The notes under the pieces are model-generated. The model did not search any database. It saw only the letters and a list, made by a program, of their open reading frames with translations, and had not been told where the DNA came from. The position numbers and the translations under genes were made by a program. From Mycolicibacter virginiensis (lineage in GTDB: Bacteria > Actinomycetota > Actinomycetes > Mycobacteriales > Mycobacteriaceae): a stretch of 64,000 nucleotides of DNA. Of the stretch, positions 1 to 9,097 are shown piece by piece. Where the stretch lies: the NCBI RefSeq assembly GCF_022374935.2, contig NZ_CP092430.2, forward strand, positions 2,976,001 through 3,040,000, written 5' to 3'. How positions within the stretch are numbered: position 1 is the first letter of the stretch; every line of letters starts with the position of its first letter.

Positions 1-443
1 TGCCGGGCGGCAGTGGCGAAGAACGCGGCGGCCTGCTTGGCCGACGGGAACGCGACGACGGCCTGTTCGGCGAAGTGCTCGAAATCGTCGCCCTCGCTGA
101 GCGCCTGTTCGCGCACGCCGGAGTAGCCGCTGCCGGCGTATACCGGCTCCTGAGCCGCGCCGTCGATGGCCAGACACTCTTGAGGTTGCATGGTGGCGCT
201 GTCGTCCGAGAGGGCGAAGTGGGTGCGGGTGACGGCCATATCGGTCGCCTCCATGATCGAGTTGACCTGCTCGGGGGCGAGTAACAGAGCGCGCAGACCG
301 TCCTCGGCGATAGGCGCGGCCGTCATGGTGGTGGCGGGCACCGTCGAGGTGGGGTTCGGCAGGACCTTGAGTTCGTGACTCCCACAGCCGGCAGACACCG
401 CAGCGCCCGCGGCAACAAGCACCCATGCAGCAGAAACCCGCAT
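1..443 (-). CDS. Putative lipoprotein with PknH-sensor-like domain (C-terminus outside window)
   Basis: Leftward gene running off the left edge; about 147 residues are visible from an ATG at 443. The N-terminus is a short signal peptide ending in Ser-Ala-Gly-Cys, with Cys at residue 20. This suggests lipidation, although the -3 residue is Ser rather than Leu/Val/Ile, so the lipobox is imperfect. The following segment (LLLAPEQVNSIME, later QPQECLAIDGAAQEPVY and AVVAFPSAKQA) resembles the mycobacterial extracellular sensor-domain family found at the C-terminus of PknH and in LppH-like lipoproteins. Role unknown; that family is thought to bind ligands outside the membrane. A GGGGTGA stretch upstream can serve as ribosome site. 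Family assignment is by motif memory only. Confidence 0.7.
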   Translation of the reverse strand, partial: MRVSAAWVLVAAGAAVSAGCGSHELKVLPNPTSTVPATTMTAAPIAEDGLRALLLAPEQVNSIMEATDMAVTRTHFALSDDSATMQPQECLAIDGAAQEPVYAGSGYSGVREQALSEGDDFEHFAEQAVVAFPSAKQAAAFFATAAR

Positions 444-666
444 ACGATCACCCCGACATCCCCGACCCGGATCGGTACGCCAGTCATCAGCGCTGCCGAT
501 CAGCTCCCGGTCGCCACCCTAGCGCCGTCCGGGAAGCTTCGCCGGTGGCGCCGGTTCGTTGGCTCTCGACGTTTACGCCGTAAGCCCCGACGGGTATGCC
601 GCACCAAGGCCGCTGCGCAGGAGCCACGCGAGCGCGCCAGTGATCCCACCAGCGATAGGGGGCCCA
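444..666. other. Divergent intergenic region, no gene seen
   Basis: This gap separates the leftward lipoprotein gene from the rightward DoxX-like gene. The reading frame of the DoxX gene stays open to a TTG at 559, but that extension has no membrane or domain features and is not believed. No hairpin, repeat or clear TANNNT promoter stood out. Confidence 0.4.
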
Positions 667-1392
667 GTGTTGCTACGGAAGATCGCGCGTCCACTGCTCG
701 CGGCAGCGTTTATCGGTCAAGGCGTGGAGGCCCTGCGCCGGCCGCAGCAAGCCGGGCAGGCGGCCCGTCCAGCGCTCGACGGACTCAAGCAGTTGCCCGG
801 CGAGATAGCGGCCAAGGTGCCGTCCGACGTCGAAGCATTCGCCAAGGCCAACGCGCTGGCGCAGGTCGGCGGCGGCGTCTTGCTGGCAACCGGCAAGCTG
901 CCACGCATTTCCGCCGCAGTACTGGCGTGCACGGTCATCCCGGGCAGCGCCGGAGCGCACATGTTCTGGACGGAGCCCGACCCGCAACGCAGGGCTGAAC
1001 AACGCAAAGCGTTCTTGACCGACGTCAGCCTGATCGGCGGGTTGATGATCGCGGCCGCCGACACCGGGGGAAGACCTTCACTGGGCTGGCGGGCCCGGCG
1101 CGCGTATCGTCGAGCAGCCGACGCCTTGCCCACCACCTCCGGCGACGCCGCGCTGGAGACGGTCGGCGAAAAGGTCAGCGCGGGCTTGCAGGCCGGCGTG
1201 GAACACGGTCGCGAACTCGCCGAGCTGGTGGGCGAAAAGGCCGGACCGTTACTGGAGTCGGCCGGCGAACGGGGAGCTCAGCTCGCGGAAGTCGCCGCCG
1301 ACCGCGGAACCGAACTGGCGCAGGCGGCCCGCGAAGGCGCGACCACACTCGCGGACAGCGCCCGCCGCCGTATTCGCTCGCACCACTGGTAG
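667..1392 (+). CDS. DoxX-like membrane protein with repetitive C-terminal tail
   Basis: A 241-residue protein. GTG 667 is chosen because a purine-rich GATAGGGGG stretch lies just upstream and the family-like hydrophobic start (LLRKIARPLLAAAFIGQG) begins immediately. Residues 1-20, about 64-75, 81-97 and 119-131 are hydrophobic and fit the four-helix DoxX/SURF4-like membrane fold. The last 80 residues (about 160-240) are a hydrophilic Ala/Glu/Gly/Arg run with approximate repeats of the type V-G-E-K-x-x-x-L-x-x-A-G, likely an amphipathic helix or coiled coil. DoxX-type proteins are linked to redox membrane complexes, but the substrate here is unknown. It is convergent with, and 4 nt from, the winged-helix gene. 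Confidence 0.7.
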   Translation: MLLRKIARPLLAAAFIGQGVEALRRPQQAGQAARPALDGLKQLPGEIAAKVPSDVEAFAKANALAQVGGGVLLATGKLPRISAAVLACTVIPGSAGAHMFWTEPDPQRRAEQRKAFLTDVSLIGGLMIAAADTGGRPSLGWRARRAYRRAADALPTTSGDAALETVGEKVSAGLQAGVEHGRELAELVGEKAGPLLESAGERGAQLAEVAADRGTELAQAAREGATTLADSARRRIRSHHW

Positions 1393-1396
1393 GCCG

Positions 1397-2626
1397 TCAC
1401 GCGGGGCCGGCTAGCACCCGCCGGCGCAGCTCGGCCACCAGATCCCCGCGCTCCCCTATTCTGACCCGACTCAATCCGAGCCAGGACGCCATCGACCACA
1501 GTTCGGTGGCCAGTGCCTGCGCCACCCGTTCGCGCGACTGTCCCACTTCGGCGAACGCCCCGACGACGTGCAGTGCACCCTGTTGCCGATCGGCCTTGAG
1601 GTCCACCCGGCCGACCAGTTGCCCGTCCAGCAGGAATGGCCACACGTAGTAGCCGTACTGGCGTTTCGGCGCCGGGGTATAGATCTCGATGCGATAAAAG
1701 AAGTCGAACAACCGCTGCACCCGCGGCCGGAAGAAGATCAGCGGATCGAACGGGCACAGCAATGCGGTGCCGCGATCGGTTCGCGGAATCGACTGCCCGG
1801 CACGCAGATAGGCCGGGGCATCCCAGCCGTCGACGGCGACCGGTTCCAAGTCGCCGGCGGCAACCAACTTCGCGATCGCCGGTTTGACCTGGGCGGCCGA
1901 CAGCCGGAAGTAGTCCCGCAGGTCGGCCTCGGTGGCAACACCCAGGGCGCCGGCGGCGCGGCGGACCAGCTCGCGGATCGCCTCGTCGTCATCGACCTCG
2001 ACAGCCAGCACCTGTGGTGGCAGCACGTTCTCGACCAGGTCGTAATGCCGGGCGAACCCGACCCGGGTGGCCGTGGTCAGCACCCCCGAGGCGAACAGCG
2101 CCTCGGCCACCCATTTGGTGTCACTGCGGTTCCACCATGTTCCTTTGCCGCGCTTGGGCCCGGCGGCCAGATATGACTCGATCTGCCCGGCGGTGGCCGG
2201 CCCGAGCTCAGCGACGGCGGCGGCGATGTCGTCGGCCAGCCGGGGATTGGGTGCAACGTTGCCCCACCGACCGTGGGAATACTGCCGCATTCGCCAGCGC
2301 AACAGCGGCCAGTCCTCGACGGCCATCAGCGCCGCCTCGTGCGCCCAGTACTCGACCAACAACCGCGGCGAGCGGGCGCTGTGGCTCCACGCGGCTCGAT
2401 CCAGCACGGTGCGGTCATAGGGCCCGAGCCGGCTGAACACCGGCGCGTAGTGGGCGCGGACCGCCACCGACACCGAATCGAGCTGCAGTACTTGGATGCG
2501 GGAGATCAGCCGTTTCAGGTGCGCCCTGGTGACTGCGGCAGAGGGTTTGGGATCCGTGAATCCCTGTGCGGCAACGGCGATCCGGCGCGCCTGCAAAGCC
2601 GTGAGTCCAGCGCCGGACACAGCCAT
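1397..2626 (-). CDS. Winged-helix DNA-binding domain protein (HTH_42 / YcaQ-like)
   Basis: A 409-residue protein of the winged-helix family related to YcaQ, some members of which are DNA glycosylases acting on bulky or crosslinked bases. Supporting stretches are the N-terminal LTALQARRIAVAAQG, VLQLDSVSVAVRAHY, and the central RGTALLCPFDPLIFFRPR followed by YGYYVWPFLLDGQLVGRVDLKADR. ATG 2626 shares its A with the dfrA stop (TGATG), so it is probably translationally coupled as third gene of thyA-dfrA-this operon. The frame is open further upstream, but that stretch is a shadow of dfrA. Biological role not proven; a repair function is the family-based guess. Confidence 0.85.
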   Translation of the reverse strand: MAVSGAGLTALQARRIAVAAQGFTDPKPSAAVTRAHLKRLISRIQVLQLDSVSVAVRAHYAPVFSRLGPYDRTVLDRAAWSHSARSPRLLVEYWAHEAALMAVEDWPLLRWRMRQYSHGRWGNVAPNPRLADDIAAAVAELGPATAGQIESYLAAGPKRGKGTWWNRSDTKWVAEALFASGVLTTATRVGFARHYDLVENVLPPQVLAVEVDDDEAIRELVRRAAGALGVATEADLRDYFRLSAAQVKPAIAKLVAAGDLEPVAVDGWDAPAYLRAGQSIPRTDRGTALLCPFDPLIFFRPRVQRLFDFFYRIEIYTPAPKRQYGYYVWPFLLDGQLVGRVDLKADRQQGALHVVGAFAEVGQSRERVAQALATELWSMASWLGLSRVRIGERGDLVAELRRRVLAGPA

Positions 2627-3108
2627 CAACGACGGTAGCTGTGGAACCGGTACCGCAGGCCGCTGTCGCTGGACAACCACGGCCCCGACGTGCCATGCCA
2701 TGACTCGTCCAGTACCGGCGCCACGGCGTCCGCGTCCTGTCGCGGCAGGTCGACGTCGACCTCGGTCACTTCGCACCGGGTGGCCAGCGGCAGCGCCAGC
2801 GTATAGATCTGACCGCCGCCGATCACCCAGGTTTCGGCATTCGTCAAGGCAGCGTCGAGCGTGGCAACCACCTCGGCACCCGCGGCCTGGTAGTCCGGGT
2901 CGCGAGTCACCACCAGGTTGGTGCGCCCCGGCAGCGGCCGCACGCTGGCCGGCAGGGATTCCCAGGTCAGCCGGCCCATCACCACCCGGTGGCCCAGGGT
3001 GAGTTTCTTGAAGTGGGCTTGGTCTTCCGGCAGCCGCCACGGAATCCCGCCGGCACGCCCGATAACACCGCTGGTGGACTGCGCCCAGATCAGAGCAAGC
3101 GAGCTCAT
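2626..3108 (-). CDS. dfrA: Dihydrofolate reductase
   Basis: A 160-residue cytosolic enzyme reducing dihydrofolate to tetrahydrofolate with NADPH. Visible signatures are the N-terminal [12 protein letters not shown], the substrate site IPWRLPEDQ with the catalytic acid at Asp29, the cofactor motif [12 protein letters not shown] and the C-terminal WVIGGGQIY. Length equals the M. tuberculosis enzyme (about 159). It lies directly after thyA with ATGA overlap, the usual pairing because ThyA generates the dihydrofolate that this enzyme recycles. Residues 19-21 are Ala-Gly-Gly where, from memory, the M. tuberculosis enzyme has Gly-Gly-Asp; this loop varies in the family. Confidence 0.97.
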   Translation of the reverse strand: MSSLALIWAQSTSGVIGRAGGIPWRLPEDQAHFKKLTLGHRVVMGRLTWESLPASVRPLPGRTNLVVTRDPDYQAAGAEVVATLDAALTNAETWVIGGGQIYTLALPLATRCEVTEVDVDLPRQDADAVAPVLDESWHGTSGPWLSSDSGLRYRFHSYRR

Positions 3109-3905
3109 ACCGCGACGGGCGCCTTGATCGCCGGGTGCGGGTCGTAGCCGCGGATCTCGACGTCCTCGTAGGTGTAGTCGAAGATCGAGTCACGCGGCGC
3201 CAGAACCAATTGCGGATACGGGCGCGGATCGCGACTCAGTTGTTCGGTGACCTGATCGACGTGATTGTCATAGATGTGGCAGTCGCCGCCGGTCCAGATG
3301 AACTCCCCGACGCCCAGCCCAGCCTGCGCGGCCATCATGTGGGTCAGCAGCGCATAGCTGGCGATGTTGAATGGCACGCCGAGGAACAGGTCGGCACTGC
3401 GCTGATAGAGCTGGCAGGACAGCTTGCCGTCGGCGACATAGAACTGGAACAGCGCGTGACAGGGGGCCAGCGCCATCTCGCCGATCTCGCCGACGTTCCA
3501 TGCCGAGACGATGATCCGGCGCGAATCCGGGTCGGTGCGCAGCAAGTGCAGCGCAGCAGAGATCTGATCTACGTGCTCACCCGCCGGCGTCGGCCACGAC
3601 CGCCACTGCACTCCGTAGACCGGACCGAGATCTCCTGTCTCAGAAGCCCATTCATCCCAGATCGTGACACCGTGTTCGTTGAGCCAAGCGATGTTGGAGT
3701 CACCGCGCAGAAACCACAGCAGCTCGTAGATCACCGACTTGAGGTGCACCTTCTTGGTGGTGATCAGCGGGAATCCGGCGGCCAGGTCATAGCGCAACTG
3801 GTGGCCGAACAGGCTGCGGGTGCCGGTGCCGGTACGGTCCGCCTTCGGGGTTCCCTCGGCCAAAACCAGCCGCAACAGGTCCTCGTAGGGCGTGGGAATC
3901 GGCAC
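3105..3905 (-). CDS. thyA: Thymidylate synthase ThyA
   Basis: A 266-residue folate-dependent thymidylate synthase (dUMP to dTMP with methylene-tetrahydrofolate as donor and reductant). The nucleophile is Cys149 in [12 protein letters not shown]. Other signatures are DRTGTGT near the N-terminus, [20 protein letters not shown] and the dUMP-binding [12 protein letters not shown] 3905 is preferred over the longer open frame because the protein then starts exactly like known ThyA (PTPYEDLL), and a TAAGCT hexamer lies 7 nt upstream, fitting a leaderless transcript. First gene of the overlapping thyA-dfrA-winged-helix operon; divergent from the dienelactone hydrolase. Confidence 0.97.
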   Translation of the reverse strand: MPIPTPYEDLLRLVLAEGTPKADRTGTGTRSLFGHQLRYDLAAGFPLITTKKVHLKSVIYELLWFLRGDSNIAWLNEHGVTIWDEWASETGDLGPVYGVQWRSWPTPAGEHVDQISAALHLLRTDPDSRRIIVSAWNVGEIGEMALAPCHALFQFYVADGKLSCQLYQRSADLFLGVPFNIASYALLTHMMAAQAGLGVGEFIWTGGDCHIYDNHVDQVTEQLSRDPRPYPQLVLAPRDSIFDYTYEDVEIRGYDPHPAIKAPVAV

Positions 3906-3912
3906 GCCGCCC

Positions 3913-3918
3913 AGCTTA
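3913..3918 (-). promoter_or_regulatory. Putative leaderless promoter -10 of thyA
   Basis: TAAGCT on the minus strand, 7 nt before the GTG of thyA, matching the mycobacterial TANNNT -10. No Shine-Dalgarno sequence precedes the start. Confidence 0.6.
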
Positions 3919-3948
3919 CGACGCGGATAGCGGAGTACAACGGAGGCC

Positions 3949-4692
3949 ATGCCCACGATCACCGACACCATCACCACGCCCGACGGGGACTGCCCCGTTC
4001 GCCTGTTCACTCCGGAGGGCTCCGGGCCCTGGCCCGGCGTGGTCATGTATCCCGACGCCGGCGGAGTCCGGGCGGCCTTCGACGAGATGGCCGCTGAACT
4101 GGCCGGCTACGGCTACGCCGTGCTGCTTCCCGATGTGTACTACCGGCACCCCGGCTGGGCGCCGTTCGATATGGCGACGGTGTTCGCAGACGCCAAGGAG
4201 CGCGGCCGGTTGTTCTCGATGATCGGCGACGTGACCCCGGACCGGATGACCACTGACGCGCGGGCGTTCTTCGACTATCTGGCCGGCCGGCCCGAAGTCC
4301 GTGGAGAGAAGTTCGGCGTGTGCGGCTACTGCATGGGTGGACGTACGTCGGTCGTCGTCGCCGGACGCGTGCCCGACCGGGTGGCGGCGGCGGCGTCGTT
4401 CCACGGCGGCGGTCTGGTCACCGACTCCGCGGACAGCCCCCACCTGCTGGCCGATCAGATGACGGCCGCCGTCTATGTGGCCGGCGCCGAGAACGACGCG
4501 TCGTTCACGAAGGCGCACGCCGCAACCCTGGACGAGGCGCTCAGCGCCGCGGGCGTCGCACACACCGTCGAGTTCTATCCGGCCGCGCACGGTTTCGCGG
4601 TGCCCGACAACGCGCCCTATGACGCCGACGCCGCAGCCCGGCACTGGGCGGCGATGCGCGACGTGTTCGGCGGCACACTCCAAGCCGGTTAG
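3949..4692 (+). CDS. Dienelactone hydrolase family protein
   Basis: A 247-residue alpha/beta hydrolase of the dienelactone hydrolase family (Rv2765 position). The nucleophile is Cys128 in CGYCMGG, with Asp183 (GAENDAS) and His214 (YPAAHGF) completing the triad. Such enzymes open enol-lactones such as 4-carboxymethylenebut-2-en-4-olide, but many actinobacterial members act on other esters, so substrate is unassigned. A GGAGG just upstream of ATG 3949 serves as ribosome site. Only 43 bp separate it from divergent thyA. Its stop overlaps by 4 nt the stop region of the convergent MFS gene. Confidence 0.9.
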   Translation: MPTITDTITTPDGDCPVRLFTPEGSGPWPGVVMYPDAGGVRAAFDEMAAELAGYGYAVLLPDVYYRHPGWAPFDMATVFADAKERGRLFSMIGDVTPDRMTTDARAFFDYLAGRPEVRGEKFGVCGYCMGGRTSVVVAGRVPDRVAAAASFHGGGLVTDSADSPHLLADQMTAAVYVAGAENDASFTKAHAATLDEALSAAGVAHTVEFYPAAHGFAVPDNAPYDADAAARHWAAMRDVFGGTLQAG

Positions 4693-6059
4693 ACGTCCAC
4701 GAGTTCGGCGTCCTTGGTCTCCTGCATCGCCAGCAGCGCCATGAAGGAGCACGCGGCCGCAATGGACAGATAGCCGCCCACCCAGGCGACGCCGTAGCTG
4801 GTGGCCAGCCAGGTGGTGATGAACGGCGCCACCGCCGCCCCGAGAATGCTCGCCGCGTTGTAGGCGACACCCGAACCGGTGTAGCGGACATTGGTCGGGA
4901 ACAGCTCAGGTAGCACCGCACTCATCGGCCCGAACGCCAAGCCCATCAAGGTCATCCCGATGATCAGGAAAGCCAGCGTCACGCCGACGGAGGCAGTCGG
5001 CTTCAGGAATACGCCGAAGGTGGTTCCGTACACCATGATTCCGGCGGTGAAGAACAATAGCAGCGGGCGTCGGCCGAAGTGGTCGGCGAGCCTGCCGACG
5101 ATCGGCAGCACCGCCACGAAGAACAGCACGGCAATCAATTGCAGTCCGAGGAATTCGGCGTAGCCGTAGCCCAGCCCGACGCCCTCGGGCGGACGCTTCG
5201 CCGTGCCGTAGCTCAGGCTCCAGGTCGTCACGGTGTAGAAGAGCGTGTAGGGCACCACCATCACCAGCGTGCCGATGACCAGCCGGCGCCAGCTGCCCCG
5301 CAATAGCGCCGCGATCGGGGCGTTCACCGGCGCACGGGCGGCCTTCGCCTGGGCGAAGACCGGGGTTTCGGTAAGGCGCAGCCGGACATACAGTCCGACG
5401 GCCACCATCACGGCACTCAGCAGGAACGGAATGCGCCAGCCCCAGGTGAGAAATGGCCCGGTCCCGTCCGCGCCGGCAGTGGACTGTCCCAACCACGTGA
5501 ACAGGATCAGGAAGATCGTGGTGGCCAGCAGGTAGCCCAGGGGCGCACCCAGTTGCGGCCAGATTCCCGCCGTCGCCCGGCGGCCCGGTTTGGCGGTTTC
5601 GGTGGCCAGCAGCGCAGCACCGCTCCATTCGCCGCCGAGCGCCAAGCCCTGGCAGAACCGCAGGGCGGCCAGCAGCACCGGGGCGAGCAGACCGATGTGG
5701 TGGTAGGTGGGCAGCACGCCGATCAGGAACGTGGCGACACCCATGAGCAGCAGGGAGGCCACCAGGGTGGATTTGCGGCCCAGCCGATCACCGAAGTGGC
5801 CGAACAGGATCGACCCCACGGGTCGGGCCACGAAAGCCAGGCCGAAGGTCGCCAACGAGGCCAGCAGCGCCGCAGTGGGATTGCCCTTCGGGAAGAACAG
5901 ATGCGGGAAGACGGTGACCGCGGCGGCCGCATAGACGTAGAAGTCATAGAACTCGATCGTGGTCCCGACCATTGCCGCCACCGCGATCCTGCGACGCGGG
6001 ACACCGCCGACAAGGTCGGCCCCGCCGGCGGCGACGCCGGCGCGATACGACGTGCTCAT
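4689..6059 (-). CDS. MFS metabolite:H+ symporter (MHS-type organic acid transporter)
   Basis: A 456-residue inner-membrane transporter with about 12 predicted hydrophobic segments. It carries the MFS loop signature GHFGDRLGRKS between helices 2 and 3 and the typical MHS opening (AAMVGTTIEFYDFYVYAAAA, then LALGGEWSGAALL). These features fit the ProP/ShiA/KgtP branch that imports organic acids or osmolytes with protons. ATG 6059 is chosen because family members begin close to the GTTIEFYDF motif; the open frame further upstream is a shadow of the kinase gene. It follows the kinase by 1 nt, so it is the last gene of the catabolic operon and is the likely importer of its substrate. Confidence 0.88.
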   Translation of the reverse strand: MSTSYRAGVAAGGADLVGGVPRRRIAVAAMVGTTIEFYDFYVYAAAAVTVFPHLFFPKGNPTAALLASLATFGLAFVARPVGSILFGHFGDRLGRKSTLVASLLLMGVATFLIGVLPTYHHIGLLAPVLLAALRFCQGLALGGEWSGAALLATETAKPGRRATAGIWPQLGAPLGYLLATTIFLILFTWLGQSTAGADGTGPFLTWGWRIPFLLSAVMVAVGLYVRLRLTETPVFAQAKAARAPVNAPIAALLRGSWRRLVIGTLVMVVPYTLFYTVTTWSLSYGTAKRPPEGVGLGYGYAEFLGLQLIAVLFFVAVLPIVGRLADHFGRRPLLLFFTAGIMVYGTTFGVFLKPTASVGVTLAFLIIGMTLMGLAFGPMSAVLPELFPTNVRYTGSGVAYNAASILGAAVAPFITTWLATSYGVAWVGGYLSIAAACSFMALLAMQETKDAELVDV

Positions 6060-6060
6060 C

Positions 6061-7089
6061 TCAGATCCCCGCCTCGTCGGCGACCTCACGCGCCTTGTCC
6101 ACCAAGGCGTCGATCCACGCGGTGATCGGGGTGCCGGCGGCGGCCTTGTTCGCCGGGTTATCCAGCACCCGCCGCACGATGCCCTCGGCGATGATGGCGA
6201 CCTTCCACAGCCCGAGCGCATGCCAGTACTGCAGTGTCGCCGCGTCGCGCCCGGTCTCTTCCAGATAGACCCGGGCCAGCTCTGCCCGGTCCGGGAAGCC
6301 CTCCAGGGTGCTGATGACGAATTCCCCGGCGATGTGCTCTTCGCCGACCTGCGGCCAGTACGCCAGCAGGCTGCCCATGTCGGCCAACGGGTCGCCGAGC
6401 GTGGACAACTCCCAATCCAGCACCGCGATCACGTCGCCACTGTCGGGTGAGGTGATCACGTTGCGTAGGTGAAAGTCCCCGTGCACCAGGGTCAACTCCT
6501 GCTGTGGCGGGACGGCGGCAGTCAGGCGCTGAGTCAGGTCATCGAGTGCGGGCAGTTCTCGCGTCTTGGACTTCTCCCACTGCCCGGCCCAGCGTTTGAG
6601 CTGACGCTCGGCATACGGCTTGTGGCTGGCCAGATCACCGAGACCCACCGCGGTGATGTCGACCGCGTGAATCTTTGCCAGGGTCTTGGGCATCGACAGG
6701 CCGATCCGCCTGCGTCGCTCGGGAGACAGGGACTGCGCCACCGACATCCGGTCCGCCACCACCCCATCGACGAACTCCATCAGCAGCAGCGGCGTGCCTT
6801 CTGGATCTCGAGTCAGTCCGTACACCCGCGGGGTGGGGACGTCGGTGTCACCCAGCGCCGCAAGAATCCGCGCTTCCCGGGCCACATCATGGGCCGAGGC
6901 GAGCAGTTTTCCCAGCGGCGGTCGGCGCAGCACCCAACTGTGACCGGCGTCGTCGGACACCCGGTAAGTCAGGTTGGACTGTCCGATTCCGATCCGTTCG
7001 AAGCTCAGCGGCCCGCTCGCCGGCAGGCCCAGTTCGGTGATCCAGGCTGTCGCAGCCGCCGGGTCGATCCCCAGTGGCTCGTCAGCCAC
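6061..7089 (-). CDS. APH-family kinase, ACAD10/11 N-domain-like (LvaA-like)
   Basis: A 342-residue aminoglycoside-phosphotransferase-fold kinase. It shows the catalytic loop LVHGDFHLRN (His203, Asp205, Asn210), the metal-binding VLDWELSTLGDP (Asp225) and the N-terminal IGIGQSNLTYRV plus LRRPPLGKLL typical of the branch fused to acyl-CoA dehydrogenases in ACAD10/11. Members of that branch phosphorylate the 4-hydroxyl of hydroxyacyl-CoA rather than antibiotics. GTG 7089 has GGGGAGG 5 nt upstream and overlaps the SDR gene by 8 nt. Flanked by an SDR and by an ACAD11-like dehydrogenase, so a hydroxyacyl-CoA substrate is inferred. Aminoglycoside resistance is unlikely. Confidence 0.85.
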   Translation of the reverse strand: MADEPLGIDPAAATAWITELGLPASGPLSFERIGIGQSNLTYRVSDDAGHSWVLRRPPLGKLLASAHDVAREARILAALGDTDVPTPRVYGLTRDPEGTPLLLMEFVDGVVADRMSVAQSLSPERRRRIGLSMPKTLAKIHAVDITAVGLGDLASHKPYAERQLKRWAGQWEKSKTRELPALDDLTQRLTAAVPPQQELTLVHGDFHLRNVITSPDSGDVIAVLDWELSTLGDPLADMGSLLAYWPQVGEEHIAGEFVISTLEGFPDRAELARVYLEETGRDAATLQYWHALGLWKVAIIAEGIVRRVLDNPANKAAAGTPITAWIDALVDKAREVADEAGI

Positions 7090-7867
7090 CGAGACCTCCC
7101 CGGAATCCGGTTGCGTCACCCAGGATCTGGCCACCATCCATGACCAGAGTCTGCCCGGTGATCCAGCTCGCCGCATCAGATGCCAGGAACAACACCGCGT
7201 CGGCCACGTCCACCGGTTCACCGATCCGGCCCAGCGGGATCGCGCCCGACAGGCCCTGCTCGTGTTCCTTCCACAGCACCTCGGCCAGCTTGGTGCGCAC
7301 CACGCCCGGACAGATCGCGTTGACCCGGATGCCCGGAGACAGTTCCAGCGCAAGCTGTTTGGTGACGTGGATCAACGCGGCCTTGGTGGCGTTGTAGAGG
7401 CCCATCAGCGGCGCGAAACTCATCCCGCCGATCGAGGCCGTGTTCACCACCACACCGCTGTGCCCGTCTCGTTCCCCCAGCCCGGCCTTTACCGCGCAGG
7501 ACGTCCACAGCAGCGGCCCCCACAGGTTGATGTCGAAGATCTTGGCGAACCGGGCGTGGTCCTGGTCGATCAGGGGCCCGAACGCCGGATTGGTGCCGGC
7601 GTTGTTGACCAGGATGTCGATGCTGCCGAACCGTTCCAGGGTGGCGTCGACACAGCGTTGGGCGGCGTCGTCGTCGGCGACGTGGGCGGCCACGCCCAGT
7701 GCGTTGCCGTTGACCTGGGCCGCCGCCGCGTCGGCACTCTCCTGGTCGCGTGAGGTCAGGACCACGTTGGCGCCTGCTTCGGCCAGCCGTTGCCCGATCG
7801 CCAGCCCGATCCCTCGCGACCCGCCGGTGATGATCGCGGTGCGCCCCGCGAAATCTTGTGTCGTCAT
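7082..7867 (-). CDS. Short-chain dehydrogenase/reductase (Rv2766c/FabG-like)
   Basis: A 261-residue classical SDR. The NAD(P)-binding motif TGGSRGIG is at 14-21, NNAG at 88-91, and the catalytic Ser145, Tyr158 and Lys162 are in NTASIGG and YNATK. The C-terminal GQTLVMDGG is typical of FabG-like 3-oxoacyl or 3-hydroxyacyl dehydrogenases. It overlaps the ACAD gene by ATGA at its start and the kinase gene by 8 nt at its end, so all three are surely co-transcribed. In a hydroxy-acid pathway it would oxidise the 3-hydroxyacyl intermediate; this is inference from context. Confidence 0.9.
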   Translation of the reverse strand: MTTQDFAGRTAIITGGSRGIGLAIGQRLAEAGANVVLTSRDQESADAAAAQVNGNALGVAAHVADDDAAQRCVDATLERFGSIDILVNNAGTNPAFGPLIDQDHARFAKIFDINLWGPLLWTSCAVKAGLGERDGHSGVVVNTASIGGMSFAPLMGLYNATKAALIHVTKQLALELSPGIRVNAICPGVVRTKLAEVLWKEHEQGLSGAIPLGRIGEPVDVADAVLFLASDAASWITGQTLVMDGGQILGDATGFRGGLGG

Positions 7868-9084
7868 CGGGCGTCCTCGCGGTACTTGCGCAGCTCCTGG
7901 CGGGCGATGGCACGCTTGTGCACCTCGTCGGGGCCGTCGGCGAGCCGCAGGGTGCGCAGGTGGGCCCAGAAGCCGGCCAGCGGGAAGTCCTCGGTTACTC
8001 CGCCGGCGCCGTGCACCTGGATGGCCCGGTCGACGATCTTGAGTGCGATGTTGGGCGCTGCGACCTTAATCGCCGCGATCTCGACCTGCGCCGCCTTGTT
8101 GCCGACGGTGTCCATCAAGTACGCGGTCTTGAGCGTCAGCAGCCGGATCATCTCGATGTCGATGCGCGCCTCGGCGATCCAGTCGCGGATGTTGGCGTTG
8201 TCTGAGACCGGCCGGCCGAAGGCGATCCGGGACTGTGCCCGCTTGCACAGCAGCTCCAGGGCCCGCTCGGCCATGCCGATGGCCCGCATGCAGTGATGGA
8301 TGCGGCCGGGGCCGAGCCGGGCCTGGGCGATCGCAAACCCCTCACCCTCGCCCTTGAGCACGTCCTTGGCCGGTACCCGGACGTCCTTGAAGTCGATCTC
8401 GGCGTGGCCCTCGCGGTCCTGGTAACCGAAGACCGGCAGCCCGCGCATGACGGTGACGCCCGGGGCGTCAATGGGGACCACCATCATCGACTGCTGCCGG
8501 TGGGTGGCGGTGTTCGGGTCGGTCTTGCCCATCACGATCATCACCTTGCAGTTCTGGTGCAAGGCGTTGGAGGCGAACCACTTCCGGCCGTTCAGCACAT
8601 AGCCGTCACCGTCGCGCACCATCGACAGCTGGACGTTGGTGGCATCCGAGCTGGCCACCTGCGGTTCGGTCATCGCGAAGGCCGACCGAATGGTGCCTTC
8701 CAGCAGTGGTTTGAGGTATTTCTCCTTGTGTTCGTCACTGCCGAACAGCGTGAACACCTCCATGTTGCCGGTGTCGGGGGCGTTACAGTTGGTCGCTTCC
8801 GGAGCCAGATGCGGAACGCGGCCCATGATCTCGGCCAGCGGCGCGTATTCGAGGTTGGTCAGGCCGGGCCCCCATTCCGGATGGGGATGAAACAGGTTCC
8901 ACAGGCCGCGTTTACGCGCCTCTGCCTTGAGCTCCTCCAGGACCGGGGGCTGAAAGTGCGGGTTGCCGGATTCGGCCATCTGCGTCTCGTACACAGCCTC
9001 GGCCGGATAGACGCACTCGTCCATGAATTCCAGCAGATCGGTCTGGTATTTCTTTGCGCGATCGGATATTTCAAACAGGGACAT
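7864..9084 (-). CDS. Acyl-CoA dehydrogenase, ACAD10/11-like (LvaC-like)
   Basis: A 406-residue flavoprotein of the acyl-CoA dehydrogenase family. Features are [16 protein letters not shown] in the middle domain, [20 protein letters not shown], and the C-terminal HGAGGVTED and [12 protein letters not shown]. The last stretch is characteristic of the ACAD10/11 branch rather than of fatty-acid beta-oxidation dehydrogenases. ACAD11-type enzymes work with an attached or separate kinase to convert 4-hydroxyacyl-CoA, through a 4-phospho intermediate, into enoyl-CoA. Here the kinase is two genes downstream. The coding sequence begins 13 nt after the stop of the second SDR gene's neighbour on the same strand and overlaps the first SDR by 4 nt. 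Confidence 0.88.
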   Translation of the reverse strand: MSLFEISDRAKKYQTDLLEFMDECVYPAEAVYETQMAESGNPHFQPPVLEELKAEARKRGLWNLFHPHPEWGPGLTNLEYAPLAEIMGRVPHLAPEATNCNAPDTGNMEVFTLFGSDEHKEKYLKPLLEGTIRSAFAMTEPQVASSDATNVQLSMVRDGDGYVLNGRKWFASNALHQNCKVMIVMGKTDPNTATHRQQSMMVVPIDAPGVTVMRGLPVFGYQDREGHAEIDFKDVRVPAKDVLKGEGEGFAIAQARLGPGRIHHCMRAIGMAERALELLCKRAQSRIAFGRPVSDNANIRDWIAEARIDIEMIRLLTLKTAYLMDTVGNKAAQVEIAAIKVAAPNIALKIVDRAIQVHGAGGVTEDFPLAGFWAHLRTLRLADGPDEVHKRAIARQELRKYREDAR

Positions 9085-9097
9085 ACAGGCTCCTCAC

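Noticed and set aside
6061..7089. Aminoglycoside resistance gene
   Set aside because: The kinase belongs to the ACAD10/11-like branch with LRRPPxGKLL and sits in a catabolic operon.
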